From Bacillus yapensis (GTDB lineage: Bacteria > Bacillota > Bacilli > Bacillales > Cytobacillaceae), in NCBI RefSeq assembly GCF_005280205.1, contig NZ_SUND01000004.1, positions 186,001 through 250,000 of the forward strand: a stretch of 64,000 nucleotides of DNA. The letters are read 5' to 3'. Shown one piece after another: positions 17,682 through 26,661 of this stretch; position 1 is the stretch's first letter, and each line of letters starts with the position of its first letter. The translations under genes and the position numbers were made by a program. The notes under the pieces were generated by a model. The model did not search any database. It worked only from the letters and a program-made list of their open reading frames with translations, and was not told where the DNA came from.

Positions 17682-19204
17682 GCTTTCAACATACTCCTTT
17701 CCGGATTCTCAAATGAAATATGGAAAGTTGTCCCCTCATTCAGTTCGCTGCTTACATGAATCATACCGTTATGGTTTTGAATGATTTTATAGCTCACCAT
17801 TAGCCCTAAACCATTACCTTTCTCTTTTGTTGTAAAAAAAGGTTCTCCCAGTTTTTTAACCTGCTCCGATTTCATACCTACCCCTTCATCTTGTATCGTA
17901 ATGGAGATCCTCTCATACGTTTTTTCAACCACGATCGTGATATTTCCACCTGAAGGCATGGCCTCAATCGAATTTTTAATCAGGTTCAAAAAGACTTGCT
18001 TTAACTGATTCTTTTCACCAGAAATACAGACTTCCTCTCTTGGAAAATCATATTCAATGTTGACATTTCGTAGAAGCGCCTCTGGTTCTAGAAATTTGAT
18101 AACACTTCTTAATATACTCGTTAAATGACAGTCAGTGAACTGAATTTGATGTGGTTTCGCAAAGATCATGAACTCACTCACAATAAAATTAATTCGATCG
18201 ATTTCATCTAAAATCGTATCACCATATTGTGAAGCGATTTCCTTTTCGTTCATCAACTGGACGAATCCACGAATTGTGGTTAATGGGTTTCTTATTTCAT
18301 GTGCAATCCCTGCAGCTAACTCCCCAATCATCCCAAGTTTTTCTGTTTTTCGTAATGTTTCCTCGGTATTCCTTTTTTCCGTAATATCGTACTGAATAGA
18401 AATATGCTTATATCGCTTTCCGTTCCCGTCCACAAATGGAATGATTGTTGTATCGAGCCAATACTTTGTTCCATCTTTCGCCTGATTGAGGATTTCCCCT
18501 TTCCAAACCTCTCCGCTTTCAATCGTATCCCATACATGACGAAAAAACGAAGATGGATGAAAATTTGAAGAGAACATGTCATGTTTTTTCCCTAATATTT
18601 CTTCTCTTGAGTATTTATATATATGGCAAAAATTATCATTCGCATATAGGACTTTATCTTCATGATCCGTAATGGCAAAAATCGTCGCTTCGTTTAATGC
18701 CCTCTCAAGGTCAGCAAGCTCTCTAAGTGTCATTTTCAAATTCTCGTTTGATTCCTCTAGGGCATGTTTAATAAAAGACATTTCCTCATTGTACATTTCC
18801 AACACTTTTTTCGTAATTGTCTGGTAAACTGTTTCGACAGCTTTTATTAATTTGTGATAGCTTTGAATCGAAAGCTCTTCGGTTTTCAATTCTTGTTCAA
18901 CTAAATTTAGAATTGAAAAGCGAGTAAGATAAACAAAATCAATCAATTGATCCAACGGGATTTTTGAATGTATTAGCTTTCTTCCAAATCCTCCAACAAA
19001 GCGAATGAGTTCATGGGTGCGAATGTCGTCTTGATGAACGAGGAAATCCCCGATATGATGGAATAAATGTTCTAATGCTTCTTCCGGAATATCCAATGCT
19101 TCACAACAGCGACTATCAAACAATTTTTCCTCACACACCGCCTGCATGATTTCATTGTTCAGTCTCTTAATCTTCGCAGCAATATACTCAATCTGTTTGT
19201 CCAT
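17678..19204 (-). CDS. PAS-domain sensor histidine kinase (sporulation-kinase-like, cytoplasmic)
   Basis: The protein has about 508 residues and no membrane segments. Residues 1-165 form an RsbRD-like helical sensor domain (HLFHHIGDFLVHQDD, RFVGGFGRKLIHSKIPLDQLIDFVYLTR). A PAS domain follows at about 180-285 (ITDHEDKVLYANDNFCHIYKYSREEILGK). Then come the H box AGIAHEIRNPLTTIRGF, the N box QVFLNLIKNSIEAMP, the G1 box DEGVGM and the F/G2 boxes PFFTTKEKGNGLGL. This layout matches Bacillus orphan kinases that feed the Spo0 phosphorelay; no response regulator is adjacent. GAGGG favours the ATG at 19204 over one at 19216. Confidence 0.88.
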   Translation of the reverse strand: MDKQIEYIAAKIKRLNNEIMQAVCEEKLFDSRCCEALDIPEEALEHLFHHIGDFLVHQDDIRTHELIRFVGGFGRKLIHSKIPLDQLIDFVYLTRFSILNLVEQELKTEELSIQSYHKLIKAVETVYQTITKKVLEMYNEEMSFIKHALEESNENLKMTLRELADLERALNEATIFAITDHEDKVLYANDNFCHIYKYSREEILGKKHDMFSSNFHPSSFFRHVWDTIESGEVWKGEILNQAKDGTKYWLDTTIIPFVDGNGKRYKHISIQYDITEKRNTEETLRKTEKLGMIGELAAGIAHEIRNPLTTIRGFVQLMNEKEIASQYGDTILDEIDRINFIVSEFMIFAKPHQIQFTDCHLTSILRSVIKFLEPEALLRNVNIEYDFPREEVCISGEKNQLKQVFLNLIKNSIEAMPSGGNITIVVEKTYERISITIQDEGVGMKSEQVKKLGEPFFTTKEKGNGLGLMVSYKIIQNHNGMIHVSSELNEGTTFHISFENPERSMLKA

Positions 19205-19499
19205 CCAATCCCTCATTTAAGTATTTTTACCTATTATTTTGACATTTTTCCCTAAAATTCCTTTTTTTCTAAAAATTATTCGTGGGACAAATTCTGACAA
19301 AAAGCGAAATCTAATACTGATTGGACAAATTCATATATTTAGTAAAATAGACTACCAATATTAACAATATGACAGTAATAGACCAATTTAAAATCTCCAG
19401 AAAGTTAAACAATAAGCAAAATGTATAATTTAAAGATAATCTAAATAGTTTGAATTTTCATCATTTAATGTTAATATTTCATGAAAGGAGCGATCTAAT
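19205..19499. other. Intergenic, AT-rich, no clear features
   Basis: This stretch between the kinase and a frameshifted small gene must contain the kinase promoter. I saw no gene and no hairpin of note in it. Confidence 0.5.
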
Positions 19500-19699
19500 T
19501 TGAATAAGAGAAAAATAATACGGTTGTTTTATTCGCTGGAATCGTAACAATTCTTACTTTGACTGTTTTTAGAGTCTATCAAATACATATCCATTACCAA
19601 GCGAATTTAGTTACTTCACAAACATGTATTAAAAACAACAGTACAGTAGTGATGGAGGAAAATGGTTTTTTGCCTCTTATTTCCGTATATTGTGAATAG
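19500..19699 (+). pseudogene. Frameshifted small membrane protein gene
   Basis: A TTG nine bases after GGAG starts a frame (NKRKI...) that stops after 15 codons. A second frame beginning at 19523 encodes VVLFAGIVTILTLTVFRVYQ then a Cys-containing tail ending NGFLPLISVYCE, stopping at 19697. One extra base in the A5 run near 19509-19515 would join the two into a 66-residue protein with one N-terminal membrane segment and two Cys. A terminator follows. It may be a recent pseudogene, a sequencing error or a slippage site. Confidence 0.6.
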
Positions 19700-19710
19700 A
19701 AATCATTTAG

Positions 19711-19735
19711 GACCTCCACTTGTAGAGGTTTTTTA
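19711..19735 (+). terminator. Terminator of the frameshifted small gene
   Basis: ACCTC and GAGGT arms around an 8-base loop are followed by a T6 run, starting 12 bases after the stop codon. Confidence 0.7.
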
Positions 19736-20000
19736 TTTTGTTCCTTTTTGAAAGGTGTATTTTTTAATTAGATTCAATATAGGTGGTTTTCTAATATCTC
19801 GCTTCTCCCAACGGTGCTCTAACCCATGTAAGTTACCTTCGATTTCCCACAAGATACCCATGCATTCGATGCAAGTTATTGAATTTATGAAGATTTAAAC
19901 AGAAATTCATCATACAATTGTCATTAAGAGAAAGGTGAAAAAGCCATACATCAGAAAGTAAAGCCATTATACTTTTAATATGAAAAGAGGTGTTTGAAAT

Positions 20001-20459
20001 TTGAAACTTATCCTTAATATAGATAAAGTCTTTAAAGAAACAAAGATTACAATCGAAGGTCCCATTGTTGATAATGATATTCAGGAACTTATTGATTTCA
20101 TCCATGGAAGGGAGCAACAATTCCTGATTGGAAAAAAAGGAGAAATGCAACACATTCTTAAACATGAAGACATCCACTATTTTCATACCGAAAACGACCA
20201 TGTGATCGCTGTAACGGAAACGGATTCTTATATTTTAAAGGAAAAATTATACGAACTCGAGGAAATGCTTCCCTCCAAAAAATTTATTCGTCTGTCGAAA
20301 TCTGTTATTGCTAATTTACATGAGTTAAGTCATTTTGAAGCGTCATTCAATGGTACACTCTGTGTTTATTTCAAATCTGGTAAGAAGGAATATGTATCTC
20401 GAACCTATGTGCCGGTAATAAAGGAATCTCTAAAATTAAATAGGAGGAAAGTAGAATGA
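20001..20459 (+). CDS. LytTR-family DNA-binding regulator
   Basis: The 152-residue protein has a short N-terminal region and a C-terminal LytTR domain from about residue 50 (ILKHEDIHYFHTENDHVIAVT, KFIRLSKSVIANLHELSHFEASFNGTLCVYFKSGKKEYVSRTYVP). It lacks a receiver domain. The TTG start is supported by AGAGGTG eight bases upstream. Its stop overlaps the ATG of a DUF3021 membrane protein gene. This pairing is common in Firmicutes, where the membrane protein is thought to restrain the regulator. Confidence 0.9.
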   Translation: MKLILNIDKVFKETKITIEGPIVDNDIQELIDFIHGREQQFLIGKKGEMQHILKHEDIHYFHTENDHVIAVTETDSYILKEKLYELEEMLPSKKFIRLSKSVIANLHELSHFEASFNGTLCVYFKSGKKEYVSRTYVPVIKESLKLNRRKVE

Positions 20460-20866
20460 AAGCATTTATATTTCGTAGTCTAATTGGGATTTTCTTTGGT
20501 GGTTTTATCGCAGTTGTATTCGTTAACTTAAATGTCCTTTTCGGAGACTTCCAAACGATAGATGGAAGCTTATTTTTAAAAAACTCCATTGGTTCTTTAA
20601 TCTGCGGTTGGTTTTTTACCGTTAGTCCTATGTATTTCGAAATCAGAAAACTGAAACTCTCACAACAAACGATTCTTCATTTTCTAACCGTCATAATTCT
20701 ATACTTAATACTTGCAATCGCGATTGGTTGGATTCCATTTTCGATTAATAGTATTTTGTTAACTCTCGTGATTGCTATTGTTGTATATACCCTCTTTTGG
20801 ATCTCTTTTTATCTCTATTTCAAAAATCAAGTGCGTAAAATAAACGATGACCTAAAGAGAATATGA
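20456..20866 (+). CDS. DUF3021 family membrane protein
   Basis: This is a 136-residue protein with four predicted membrane segments (about 8-30, 45-63, 76-98 and 102-122) and the DUF3021 pattern (RSLIGIFFGGFIAV, SIGSLICGWFFTVSPMYFEI). It overlaps the LytTR gene by ATGA. By analogy to LytTR-DUF3021 pairs, it probably controls the activity of the upstream regulator. The signal is unknown. Confidence 0.85.
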   Translation: MKAFIFRSLIGIFFGGFIAVVFVNLNVLFGDFQTIDGSLFLKNSIGSLICGWFFTVSPMYFEIRKLKLSQQTILHFLTVIILYLILAIAIGWIPFSINSILLTLVIAIVVYTLFWISFYLYFKNQVRKINDDLKRI

Positions 20867-20895
20867 GAGTGTTCTTAAAAGTTAAAGCTAACAAT

Positions 20896-20930
20896 AATAG
20901 GGCGTTAATCCTCGGATTAACGCCCTATTT
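20896..20930. terminator. Very strong bidirectional terminator
   Basis: A perfect 15-bp stem, AATAGGGCGTTAATC with its complement around a CTCG loop, separates the DUF3021 gene from the convergent sigma factor gene. Confidence 0.93.
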
Positions 20931-20946
20931 AACATGCCTGTCATGA

Positions 20947-21444
20947 TTACATCATTGTTGCCTTGAGCATATGTTTAGCCCGAAAGAGCCTAGTCTTCAC
21001 TGTCGAAATATTAATATCTAATTGTTGCTGAATTTCCTTCAATTTCAATTCTTTTACACACGAAAGATACAACACTTCCTGATAAATATCTGGAAGATTC
21101 TCGATCTGCCTGTAAACTTCATTACAGCTTTGTTGACATAGCATTTCTGATTCTGGGGTGTGATGATTCGCAAGAAAGAATTCACAGGTTGGCGTTACTC
21201 TTTGATGGTAACTTCCTCTTAAATAATCCTTACATTGATTTTTCGTGATTGTATACAGCCATGCTCTCACAGAACGGAGCCCTTCTAATTGTTCTTGGTG
21301 AAGATAACACTTCAACAGAACCTCTTGAACAATATCTTCAGCTAAGTAAGGGTCCATCGTGTAACTCCATGCTAACTTTTTGATCTCGAGACTGTATGTT
21401 TGGACAATTGTATCGAATTGCGTTACCTTTTCAGTATCTATCAT
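20947..21444 (-). CDS. ECF-type RNA polymerase sigma factor
   Basis: The protein has 165 residues. Region 2 is seen in YTMDPYLAEDIVQEVLLKCY and SVRAWLYTITKNQCKDYLRG, and region 4 in LPDIYQEVLYLSCVKELKLKEIQQQLDINISTVKTRLFRAKHML. The ATG at 21444 with GGTGG upstream is preferred to a TTG at 21456. No anti-sigma gene adjoins it; a large hairpin separates it from the ABC transporter operon upstream, so partial read-through could link the two. Target genes are unknown. Confidence 0.87.
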   Translation of the reverse strand: MIDTEKVTQFDTIVQTYSLEIKKLAWSYTMDPYLAEDIVQEVLLKCYLHQEQLEGLRSVRAWLYTITKNQCKDYLRGSYHQRVTPTCEFFLANHHTPESEMLCQQSCNEVYRQIENLPDIYQEVLYLSCVKELKLKEIQQQLDINISTVKTRLFRAKHMLKATMM

Positions 21445-21471
21445 TTTTACCACCAAAACCTATCATGATAT

Positions 21472-21502
21472 GGGAATAAGAGGTTCATCCACTCTTATTC
21501 CC
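21472..21502. terminator. Hairpin between the ABC operon and the sigma factor gene
   Basis: A perfect 11-bp stem, GGGAATAAGAG/CTCTTATTCCC with a 9-base loop, follows the stop codon of the 393-aa gene. On the minus strand the T tract is poor, so termination may be leaky. Confidence 0.65.
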
Positions 21503-21513
21503 GTTTGTTCTTC

Positions 21514-22695
21514 TTACTCAATTAAATGGATATAGAGTTCATCTGTTTTGCTTGATGTGTTGCTTACCTTTATTTTTCCCTCATATAGGGATTTACCAGT
21601 TCTTAAATCGCCAATATATAATTCATATCCTTCATCTGTTAAATAGGCGGTATAGATTTTTCCATTCATTAAATTCGTATACATAGATTCATATCCATTT
21701 TTATACTTTGGTAAGTCAACAGCTTTCTTTTCGCCCCATTCATCTTTTTCAAGATCATATTGTGATAGTTCAAGTCCACTATCCACTCGAGAAGAAACAT
21801 ACAGAGTTGAATCAATTATGGTAGATAAATCGATAGCGTCTACTAGTTCATCAGGAAAATCAATCTTCTTAAGCTGTTTCGTTTCTATGTTGTAAACCTG
21901 TACCTCGTTTCCTGTGACTTCTTGAACAAAATATCCGTCTTTTTCGACATCTTTTAAGGTACTTGTTTTAAATAAAATATATTTTTCTGGATCAATCGAA
22001 GAATCGTGAATAACACTTAGTTCCGTCCAACTATTATCCGTCCTAATTGTAGAAATGAGCTTTTCTGTACTTAATAGTTTTTGGTTTTCAAGATCAAATG
22101 TATATTCATTTACTTCCTCGCCACCGTTTACTAGACTAGAACGTGTAAGGAGGATAATTTGCCCATCGACTACCTCTACATCGACTACATCGTACCAACC
22201 ATATGTCTCAGTATCTGGTAAATCTAATGGAATACTCTTTATTTCATTTGATTTTTTGTCTAAAACGTCGATATCAAACGAGAAATCAATAGAATTAAAT
22301 TTATAGTCTCTTTTTACACCAGCATAGACGACAAGACTTTCATTTTCGAAAAAGTAATCTGGAAATAAGTCCTTTCCTCGCATAAAATTTCGATGCTCTT
22401 CGATTAATTTCTTCATAATATGTGAGTTTATATCCGTTGTTAACTCTTCGATGACGGAGCGATTATTCAACAATATCGTTTCACCATTTACTTCATGAAC
22501 AAAATTCTTCGTAAGATTTCCTGTCCCATAGTCCCCATGAATGGTTAAACCTTTTAATTCGTCCTCATTACCACTTATTTTTTCAAGTTCTAATTGAAGT
22601 GTGTCTTTTGCTGCCAAACTTGCTTGTATATAGAAACTCCCAATCACGACTAGCGTAATTATTGAAAGTAATACTATTTTCCAATATCGTTTCAT
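21514..22695 (-). CDS. Membrane-anchored hypothetical protein of the GntR-ABC operon
   Basis: The protein has 393 residues. One N-terminal membrane segment (about 7-27) is followed by an extracellular domain rich in beta structure with repeated YDLExDEWG / YNIETKQLKK-type blades, suggestive of a beta-propeller. It lies 13 bp downstream of the permease gene and is the last member of the GntR-ATPase-permease operon, so it may be an accessory or sensor subunit. I do not recognise a named family. Confidence 0.72.
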   Translation of the reverse strand: MKRYWKIVLLSIITLVVIGSFYIQASLAAKDTLQLELEKISGNEDELKGLTIHGDYGTGNLTKNFVHEVNGETILLNNRSVIEELTTDINSHIMKKLIEEHRNFMRGKDLFPDYFFENESLVVYAGVKRDYKFNSIDFSFDIDVLDKKSNEIKSIPLDLPDTETYGWYDVVDVEVVDGQIILLTRSSLVNGGEEVNEYTFDLENQKLLSTEKLISTIRTDNSWTELSVIHDSSIDPEKYILFKTSTLKDVEKDGYFVQEVTGNEVQVYNIETKQLKKIDFPDELVDAIDLSTIIDSTLYVSSRVDSGLELSQYDLEKDEWGEKKAVDLPKYKNGYESMYTNLMNGKIYTAYLTDEGYELYIGDLRTGKSLYEGKIKVSNTSSKTDELYIHLIE

Positions 22696-22708
22696 CTCTA
22701 TCCCTCCA

Positions 22709-23539
22709 TTACACCCTAACTTTATTCTTTATAAGCATATTGCCTATCCAAATGGCTCCAGCTAACACAAGGACACATGCAGCAATTTCAAGAAATAATA
22801 GCTCCATTGGATAAAAATAGTTTTCTAGAAGTGAAGCTTGTAGTAACAATGGTGCAAGAAAGATTAGTATAGAAACGCCACAATAGACAATCCCATAGAA
22901 AATTCCTTTTAATCGATAGGAACGTTCGAATAGGATGGCTGTAAATACTATCATAACCGCTGTCATACCAGCACCATAAAAGAGAATAAATTCGAGTATA
23001 TTTTTCGGAATCAATAGATTTAAATAATAAAGATTCGTGATTTCCAGAACGGAAAGATCCGTACGAAACACTTCAGGGACAATCCATTTAAACACCTGAT
23101 TTTCAAAGGGTAGAAGTAATAATTGTAAGGCGATGAGGCCCAATACAAATAAAAGAATTGTTGTTGCTTTCGCTAGATAAATATTGAGGCGAACGCTAGG
23201 AAGCATGAACAAACGATAGCTAAAATTGTTTTTCCCTACCCAATCACGATACCAAATAAAGAAGACATAAATGATTAACGTAACTGCACAAAGAGCAATC
23301 GTTCCTAAGAACCAAATCGATTCCGAAATATTTAAGAAGGACATCGGGCCATATTGTTGGACGTATTCACTTTGAGTTAACAAATCCTCTTGCATTATCT
23401 CATTCGCCTGATTATGATAAGACTTTGATTCAACGATGACACCGCTCATTTGTGCAACAAACGTAATCCCAATTAGCACAAGATATAATTTAAAGAATCT
23501 ATTAAACTCAAAATTGACAAGCTTCAAATAACGTTTCAC
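22709..23539 (-). CDS. ABC-2-type transporter permease
   Basis: This 276-residue polytopic membrane protein has about six hydrophobic segments (from 16-35, 76-98, 118-140, 180-205, 210-232 and 240-265), the size of a typical ABC-2 permease. The ATG overlaps the ATPase gene stop (ATGA), showing tight coupling. It likely forms the membrane channel for the ATPase encoded upstream. The substrate is unknown; homologous GntR-linked systems in Bacillus respond to cell envelope stress. Confidence 0.82.
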   Translation of the reverse strand: MKRYLKLVNFEFNRFFKLYLVLIGITFVAQMSGVIVESKSYHNQANEIMQEDLLTQSEYVQQYGPMSFLNISESIWFLGTIALCAVTLIIYVFFIWYRDWVGKNNFSYRLFMLPSVRLNIYLAKATTILLFVLGLIALQLLLLPFENQVFKWIVPEVFRTDLSVLEITNLYYLNLLIPKNILEFILFYGAGMTAVMIVFTAILFERSYRLKGIFYGIVYCGVSILIFLAPLLLQASLLENYFYPMELLFLEIAACVLVLAGAIWIGNMLIKNKVRV

Positions 23540-24225
23540 GCCTGGAACACCTCTCTCATGACATCAATAACAGACTTGCCTTCATTTTCTCTAATTTCTT
23601 CTGTATCGAATTCTTTTAAAATCACGCCATTGTCGAGTAACACGGCTTTGTCGATCAAATGTTCAATATCGTTGATTTCATGTGTCGTAATGATTACCCC
23701 TCTGTCCTCAATCAAATGGCTCGTAAACACATCGGCTATTTGCTCACGGCTAAAGATATCGATTCCTGAGAAAGGCTCGTCCATTAAGACATAATCAACA
23801 TCCAAAGCCAATCCAAGAATAAGATTCACCTTTGCTGCATTTCCCTTTGACAGGTCAGAAATACGGTCATCTTCGTTCAGTCTAAAAAACTTCAGAAGTT
23901 CACCAGCGCGTTCAGCATTCCAGCTATTATAAAAATCCGCCATAAAGGTAAATGCCTCACGAATTTTCATATTTGGTAGCATCGTGATTGTATCTGGAAT
24001 AAACGTGATTTTTTCATATGTACCTGGATGTATTTTTTCACCATTAATCAGAATTTCACCACTATCAAATGGCGTCAATCCCATAATTGCTTTTAGTAAG
24101 GTTGTCTTTCCCACACCATTAATTCCTATTAAACAAGTAATTTGCCCTTTTTCAGCAGTAAAAGAAACGCCTTTTAACACTTTCTTTCGACCAAATTTTT
24201 TGGCAACGTTTTTGACTTCAATCAC
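23536..24225 (-). CDS. ABC transporter ATP-binding protein
   Basis: The 229-residue ATPase has Walker A (GINGVGKTTLLK, about residue 34), a variant signature motif LSKGNAAK (about 130), Walker B VDYVLMDEP (about 150) and an H loop in ITTHEIND (about 183). It belongs to the ABC-2 exporter class typified by YtrB-like proteins. It overlaps the GntR regulator gene upstream by ATGA and the permease gene downstream, giving a fully coupled operon. Confidence 0.92.
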   Translation of the reverse strand: MIEVKNVAKKFGRKKVLKGVSFTAEKGQITCLIGINGVGKTTLLKAIMGLTPFDSGEILINGEKIHPGTYEKITFIPDTITMLPNMKIREAFTFMADFYNSWNAERAGELLKFFRLNEDDRISDLSKGNAAKVNLILGLALDVDYVLMDEPFSGIDIFSREQIADVFTSHLIEDRGVIITTHEINDIEHLIDKAVLLDNGVILKEFDTEEIRENEGKSVIDVMREVFQA

Positions 24226-24599
24226 AGCGAATCCCCCTTTTTGTGATAATTTTGCTCGACTAATTGTAATACTTCGTTCAACGGCACATTGATTGTTCGG
24301 ATCGAATCCACAAATGCACCGACTGCTTCTAAAATCAATTCCTCACGCACCCGTTGGAATACTTTCTCATCACTCGTAATGCGGCTAGGTAAATTCCCCT
24401 CTGTAAAAATCAAGCCTTGTTCCTCCATCTCTTTATACGCCCGCTGCGCAGTATTTGGATTTATCTTAAGCTGATTGGCCAGTTCTCTTCTAGACGGAAT
24501 TTCTTGACCTGGCTCATATATTCCTGTTGCAATTTGCTCCTTAAAATGCTGAATCACTTGCACATATACAGGATCCCGGTTATTAAACTTCACATTCAT
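24222..24599 (-). CDS. GntR-family repressor, YtrA subfamily
   Basis: This short GntR protein (125 residues) has an N-terminal winged helix (DPVYVQVIQHFKEQIATGIYEPGQEIPSRRELANQLKINPNTAQRAYKEMEEQGL) and only a brief C-terminal helical part, as in the YtrA subfamily, which controls ABC transporter operons. It is the first gene of its operon, with AGGAG eight bases upstream. The leader contains five dyads that are probably its own operators, implying autoregulation. Confidence 0.92.
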   Translation of the reverse strand: MNVKFNNRDPVYVQVIQHFKEQIATGIYEPGQEIPSRRELANQLKINPNTAQRAYKEMEEQGLIFTEGNLPSRITSDEKVFQRVREELILEAVGAFVDSIRTINVPLNEVLQLVEQNYHKKGDSL

Positions 24600-24627
24600 C
24601 GGTCCAACTCCTAAAAAGCATAATTTC

Positions 24628-24790
24628 TGTATCTAGTGGTTAATACACCTTGATTAAAATAATATGTATTAAACAGTTAATACACATAAAGCAAAAAATA
24701 ATGCGTATCAATTACTTAATACACTCTGTACCAAAAAAATATGTATTAATCATATAATACACCTTCTGACTGTATTATATGTGTAATACG
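24628..24790. promoter_or_regulatory. Array of five 20-bp dyad operators (TGTATTAA-N4-TTAATACA)
   Basis: Five sites with the same 8-4-8 geometry start at 24628, 24665, 24704, 24742 and 24771. The second, at 24665-24684, is perfect; the others carry one to three changes per arm. Starts are 37, 39, 38 and 29 bases apart. The last overlaps the spacer and -10 of the promoter. They are most likely binding sites for the GntR regulator encoded just downstream. Confidence 0.75.
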
Positions 24791-24803
24791 CTGGAAGTGT
24801 CAA
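24774..24803 (-). promoter_or_regulatory. Consensus sigma-A promoter of the GntR-ABC operon
   Basis: On the minus strand TTGACA (24798-24803) and TATAAT (24774-24779), both perfect hexamers, are separated by 18 bases. The dyad at 24771-24790 covers the -10 and most of the spacer, which fits repression. The leader from here to the GntR gene is about 170 bases. Confidence 0.85.
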
Positions 24804-24819
24804 CCAATTTTTTAAAAAA

Positions 24820-24854
24820 AGAAAGCACTCCTGCTCGTTGGAGTGCCTTCTTTA
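24820..24854 (-). terminator. Terminator of the YitT-family gene
   Basis: Arms GCACTCC and GGAGTGC, extended by A/T pairs, are followed on the minus strand by a T7 run just past the stop codon at 24859. Confidence 0.88.
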
Positions 24855-24858
24855 CATC

Positions 24859-25734
24859 TTAATGAATATCATTCTTTTTAAAATTGCCGCCCTTGACTTC
24901 TGCTACATCATATACTGTAACAAAACATTTAGGGTCAATCTCACTAATGATTTCCTTTAATTTCGTTTCTTCTAAGCGATTGATGACACATGTAATTTCT
25001 ACAAATTTTTCGTGTGTAAAACCGCCATAAGCTTCTTTATATGTTGCACTTCGACCTAAACGATCACGAATGGTATCTACCATTAATTCAGGTTGAGAAG
25101 TGATAATTTGGAAAGTCTTTGAGCCGCTTAAGCCTTCCTCAACAATATGTATGACTTTAGAAGCAATAAAGTAAGCAATGGCCGAAAGTATTGCCCCTTG
25201 AAGACCGAAAACGGTGGAAACGATGATAAATACAAATACGTTTAAGAATAGAATCAAATCACTTGTCCCAAACGGTAATTTTCGAGAAAGTAGTACTGCA
25301 AGCATATCAATTCCATCTAGTGCACCGCCATTTCGCAAGGCTAACCCCATTCCAAAACCAAGGATAATACCACCAACAACAGTCACTAACAACGTATCCC
25401 CTTCAATAATTGCTGGTGTGTGATGCATCGCGATTGTCCCAACAGCTAATGAAGCTATACCAATAATCGAAAAAACAGCGAAGCTTTTTCCGATTTGTTT
25501 GTACCCTAACCAGATAAAAGGTAAGTTAAGAAGTGCGATTAGTGCGCCTAACGGTACGTTAAATAATTGTGAACCTACGATACTGAGACCCGTGACCCCT
25601 CCATCAGATACGCTATTTGGGATTAGTACAGTCTCAAGTCCATATGCTGCTATAAATCCACCAAGGATAACTAATATCCCTCGCATAATCAATTTAAGTG
25701 TTTTAGGCTTCTGTTTTTTTATGTTCCTCATCAA
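24859..25734 (-). CDS. YitT-family membrane protein (DUF161 plus DUF2179)
   Basis: The protein has 291 residues with five or six membrane segments between about 12 and 190 (GFIAAYGLETVLIPNSVSDGGVTG is the family hallmark). A cytoplasmic DUF2179 domain follows at about 220-280 (SQPELMVDTIRDRLGRSATYKEAYGGFTHE). The family is abundant in Bacillus, with no firm function. It is a single-gene unit. Confidence 0.92.
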   Translation of the reverse strand: MMRNIKKQKPKTLKLIMRGILVILGGFIAAYGLETVLIPNSVSDGGVTGLSIVGSQLFNVPLGALIALLNLPFIWLGYKQIGKSFAVFSIIGIASLAVGTIAMHHTPAIIEGDTLLVTVVGGIILGFGMGLALRNGGALDGIDMLAVLLSRKLPFGTSDLILFLNVFVFIIVSTVFGLQGAILSAIAYFIASKVIHIVEEGLSGSKTFQIITSQPELMVDTIRDRLGRSATYKEAYGGFTHEKFVEITCVINRLEETKLKEIISEIDPKCFVTVYDVAEVKGGNFKKNDIH

Positions 25735-25950
25735 ATACCTCTCTTCGAATAATCTTTCACATTCAATTTTACCATAAACAGCAAAAATAATTTCAAGATA
25801 GTATTCGAGTAAAGAATGTTATTTGATAAAACTTAATGGATTATCAACTGAAAAAGCTGCCGTAATCCGCTAGAAAATCTATCACTCTCTTCTTTAAATA
25901 AAGAATTAGGAGGCAAATCAACTGCTTATATAACACCTGCTCACATGTCA

Positions 25951-26661
25951 CTACTCCTCAAAGTTTAAGCTTTTAATTACTTCTTCAGTACCATCTTTTT
26001 TAACCATTTTTACTTGTACATCCTTTACCGGACTAATCACGTACCAAAATCTCTTATCATTTACAATGTCAATAATTATGGCTTTTTCATCACCTGCGTA
26101 CACCTCTACAATCGAATTATCACGAATTGCACCTGAATAAATATAAGGAATTTTATCCATAGAACTCCACTTAACAGGTGAATCCCATTCAGCCCCTCTT
26201 GTTCGCTTCCATTCCCACTGACTACCTTCTTTCTCTATATAAGCAATATAAATCTTCTCTTCACTATGGCTGTTACGCTCTTTGAACACCGCAATCATAT
26301 CATCTTTGTGAACAGCATTCATTTCTGTATGAACTAATGAATACGTGAAATTTTCTTCATCTTGATGCATTTCCTTCATTTTTCGATGAAAAAAACTTTC
26401 AAACGTTTCTCCAGAGGAATGAGTTGTATTACCGATTATCCTATCGTTCAAAGCATTCTCTTCTATTAAATTTGGTAATGTCATAGATAAAACAAAAAAA
26501 CTTGCTATCGTAATAAAAAAGACGGCTAAGATTACCGATTTAAACTTGAATTTGGCTGTATAGGATAACCGTTGTACTTGATATCGAATTGATGCCTTCT
26601 CTTTTTCGGTAAATTTTAAATTAGTAGGAAGAGAATTCTCTAATTCCTTTTTAATATTCAT
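25951..26661 (-). CDS. Putative anti-sigma factor, single-pass membrane protein
   Basis: The 236-residue product has a cytoplasmic N-terminal region of about 45 residues, one membrane segment (about 47-67) and a long extracellular domain. Its ATG at 26661 overlaps the end of the ECF sigma factor gene, the standard arrangement for sigma/anti-sigma pairs. No zinc-binding anti-sigma motif (HxxxCxxC) is visible, so it would be of the non-ZAS type. The role is inferred from position and topology. Confidence 0.7.
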   Translation of the reverse strand: MNIKKELENSLPTNLKFTEKEKASIRYQVQRLSYTAKFKFKSVILAVFFITIASFFVLSMTLPNLIEENALNDRIIGNTTHSSGETFESFFHRKMKEMHQDEENFTYSLVHTEMNAVHKDDMIAVFKERNSHSEEKIYIAYIEKEGSQWEWKRTRGAEWDSPVKWSSMDKIPYIYSGAIRDNSIVEVYAGDEKAIIIDIVNDKRFWYVISPVKDVQVKMVKKDGTEEVIKSLNFEE

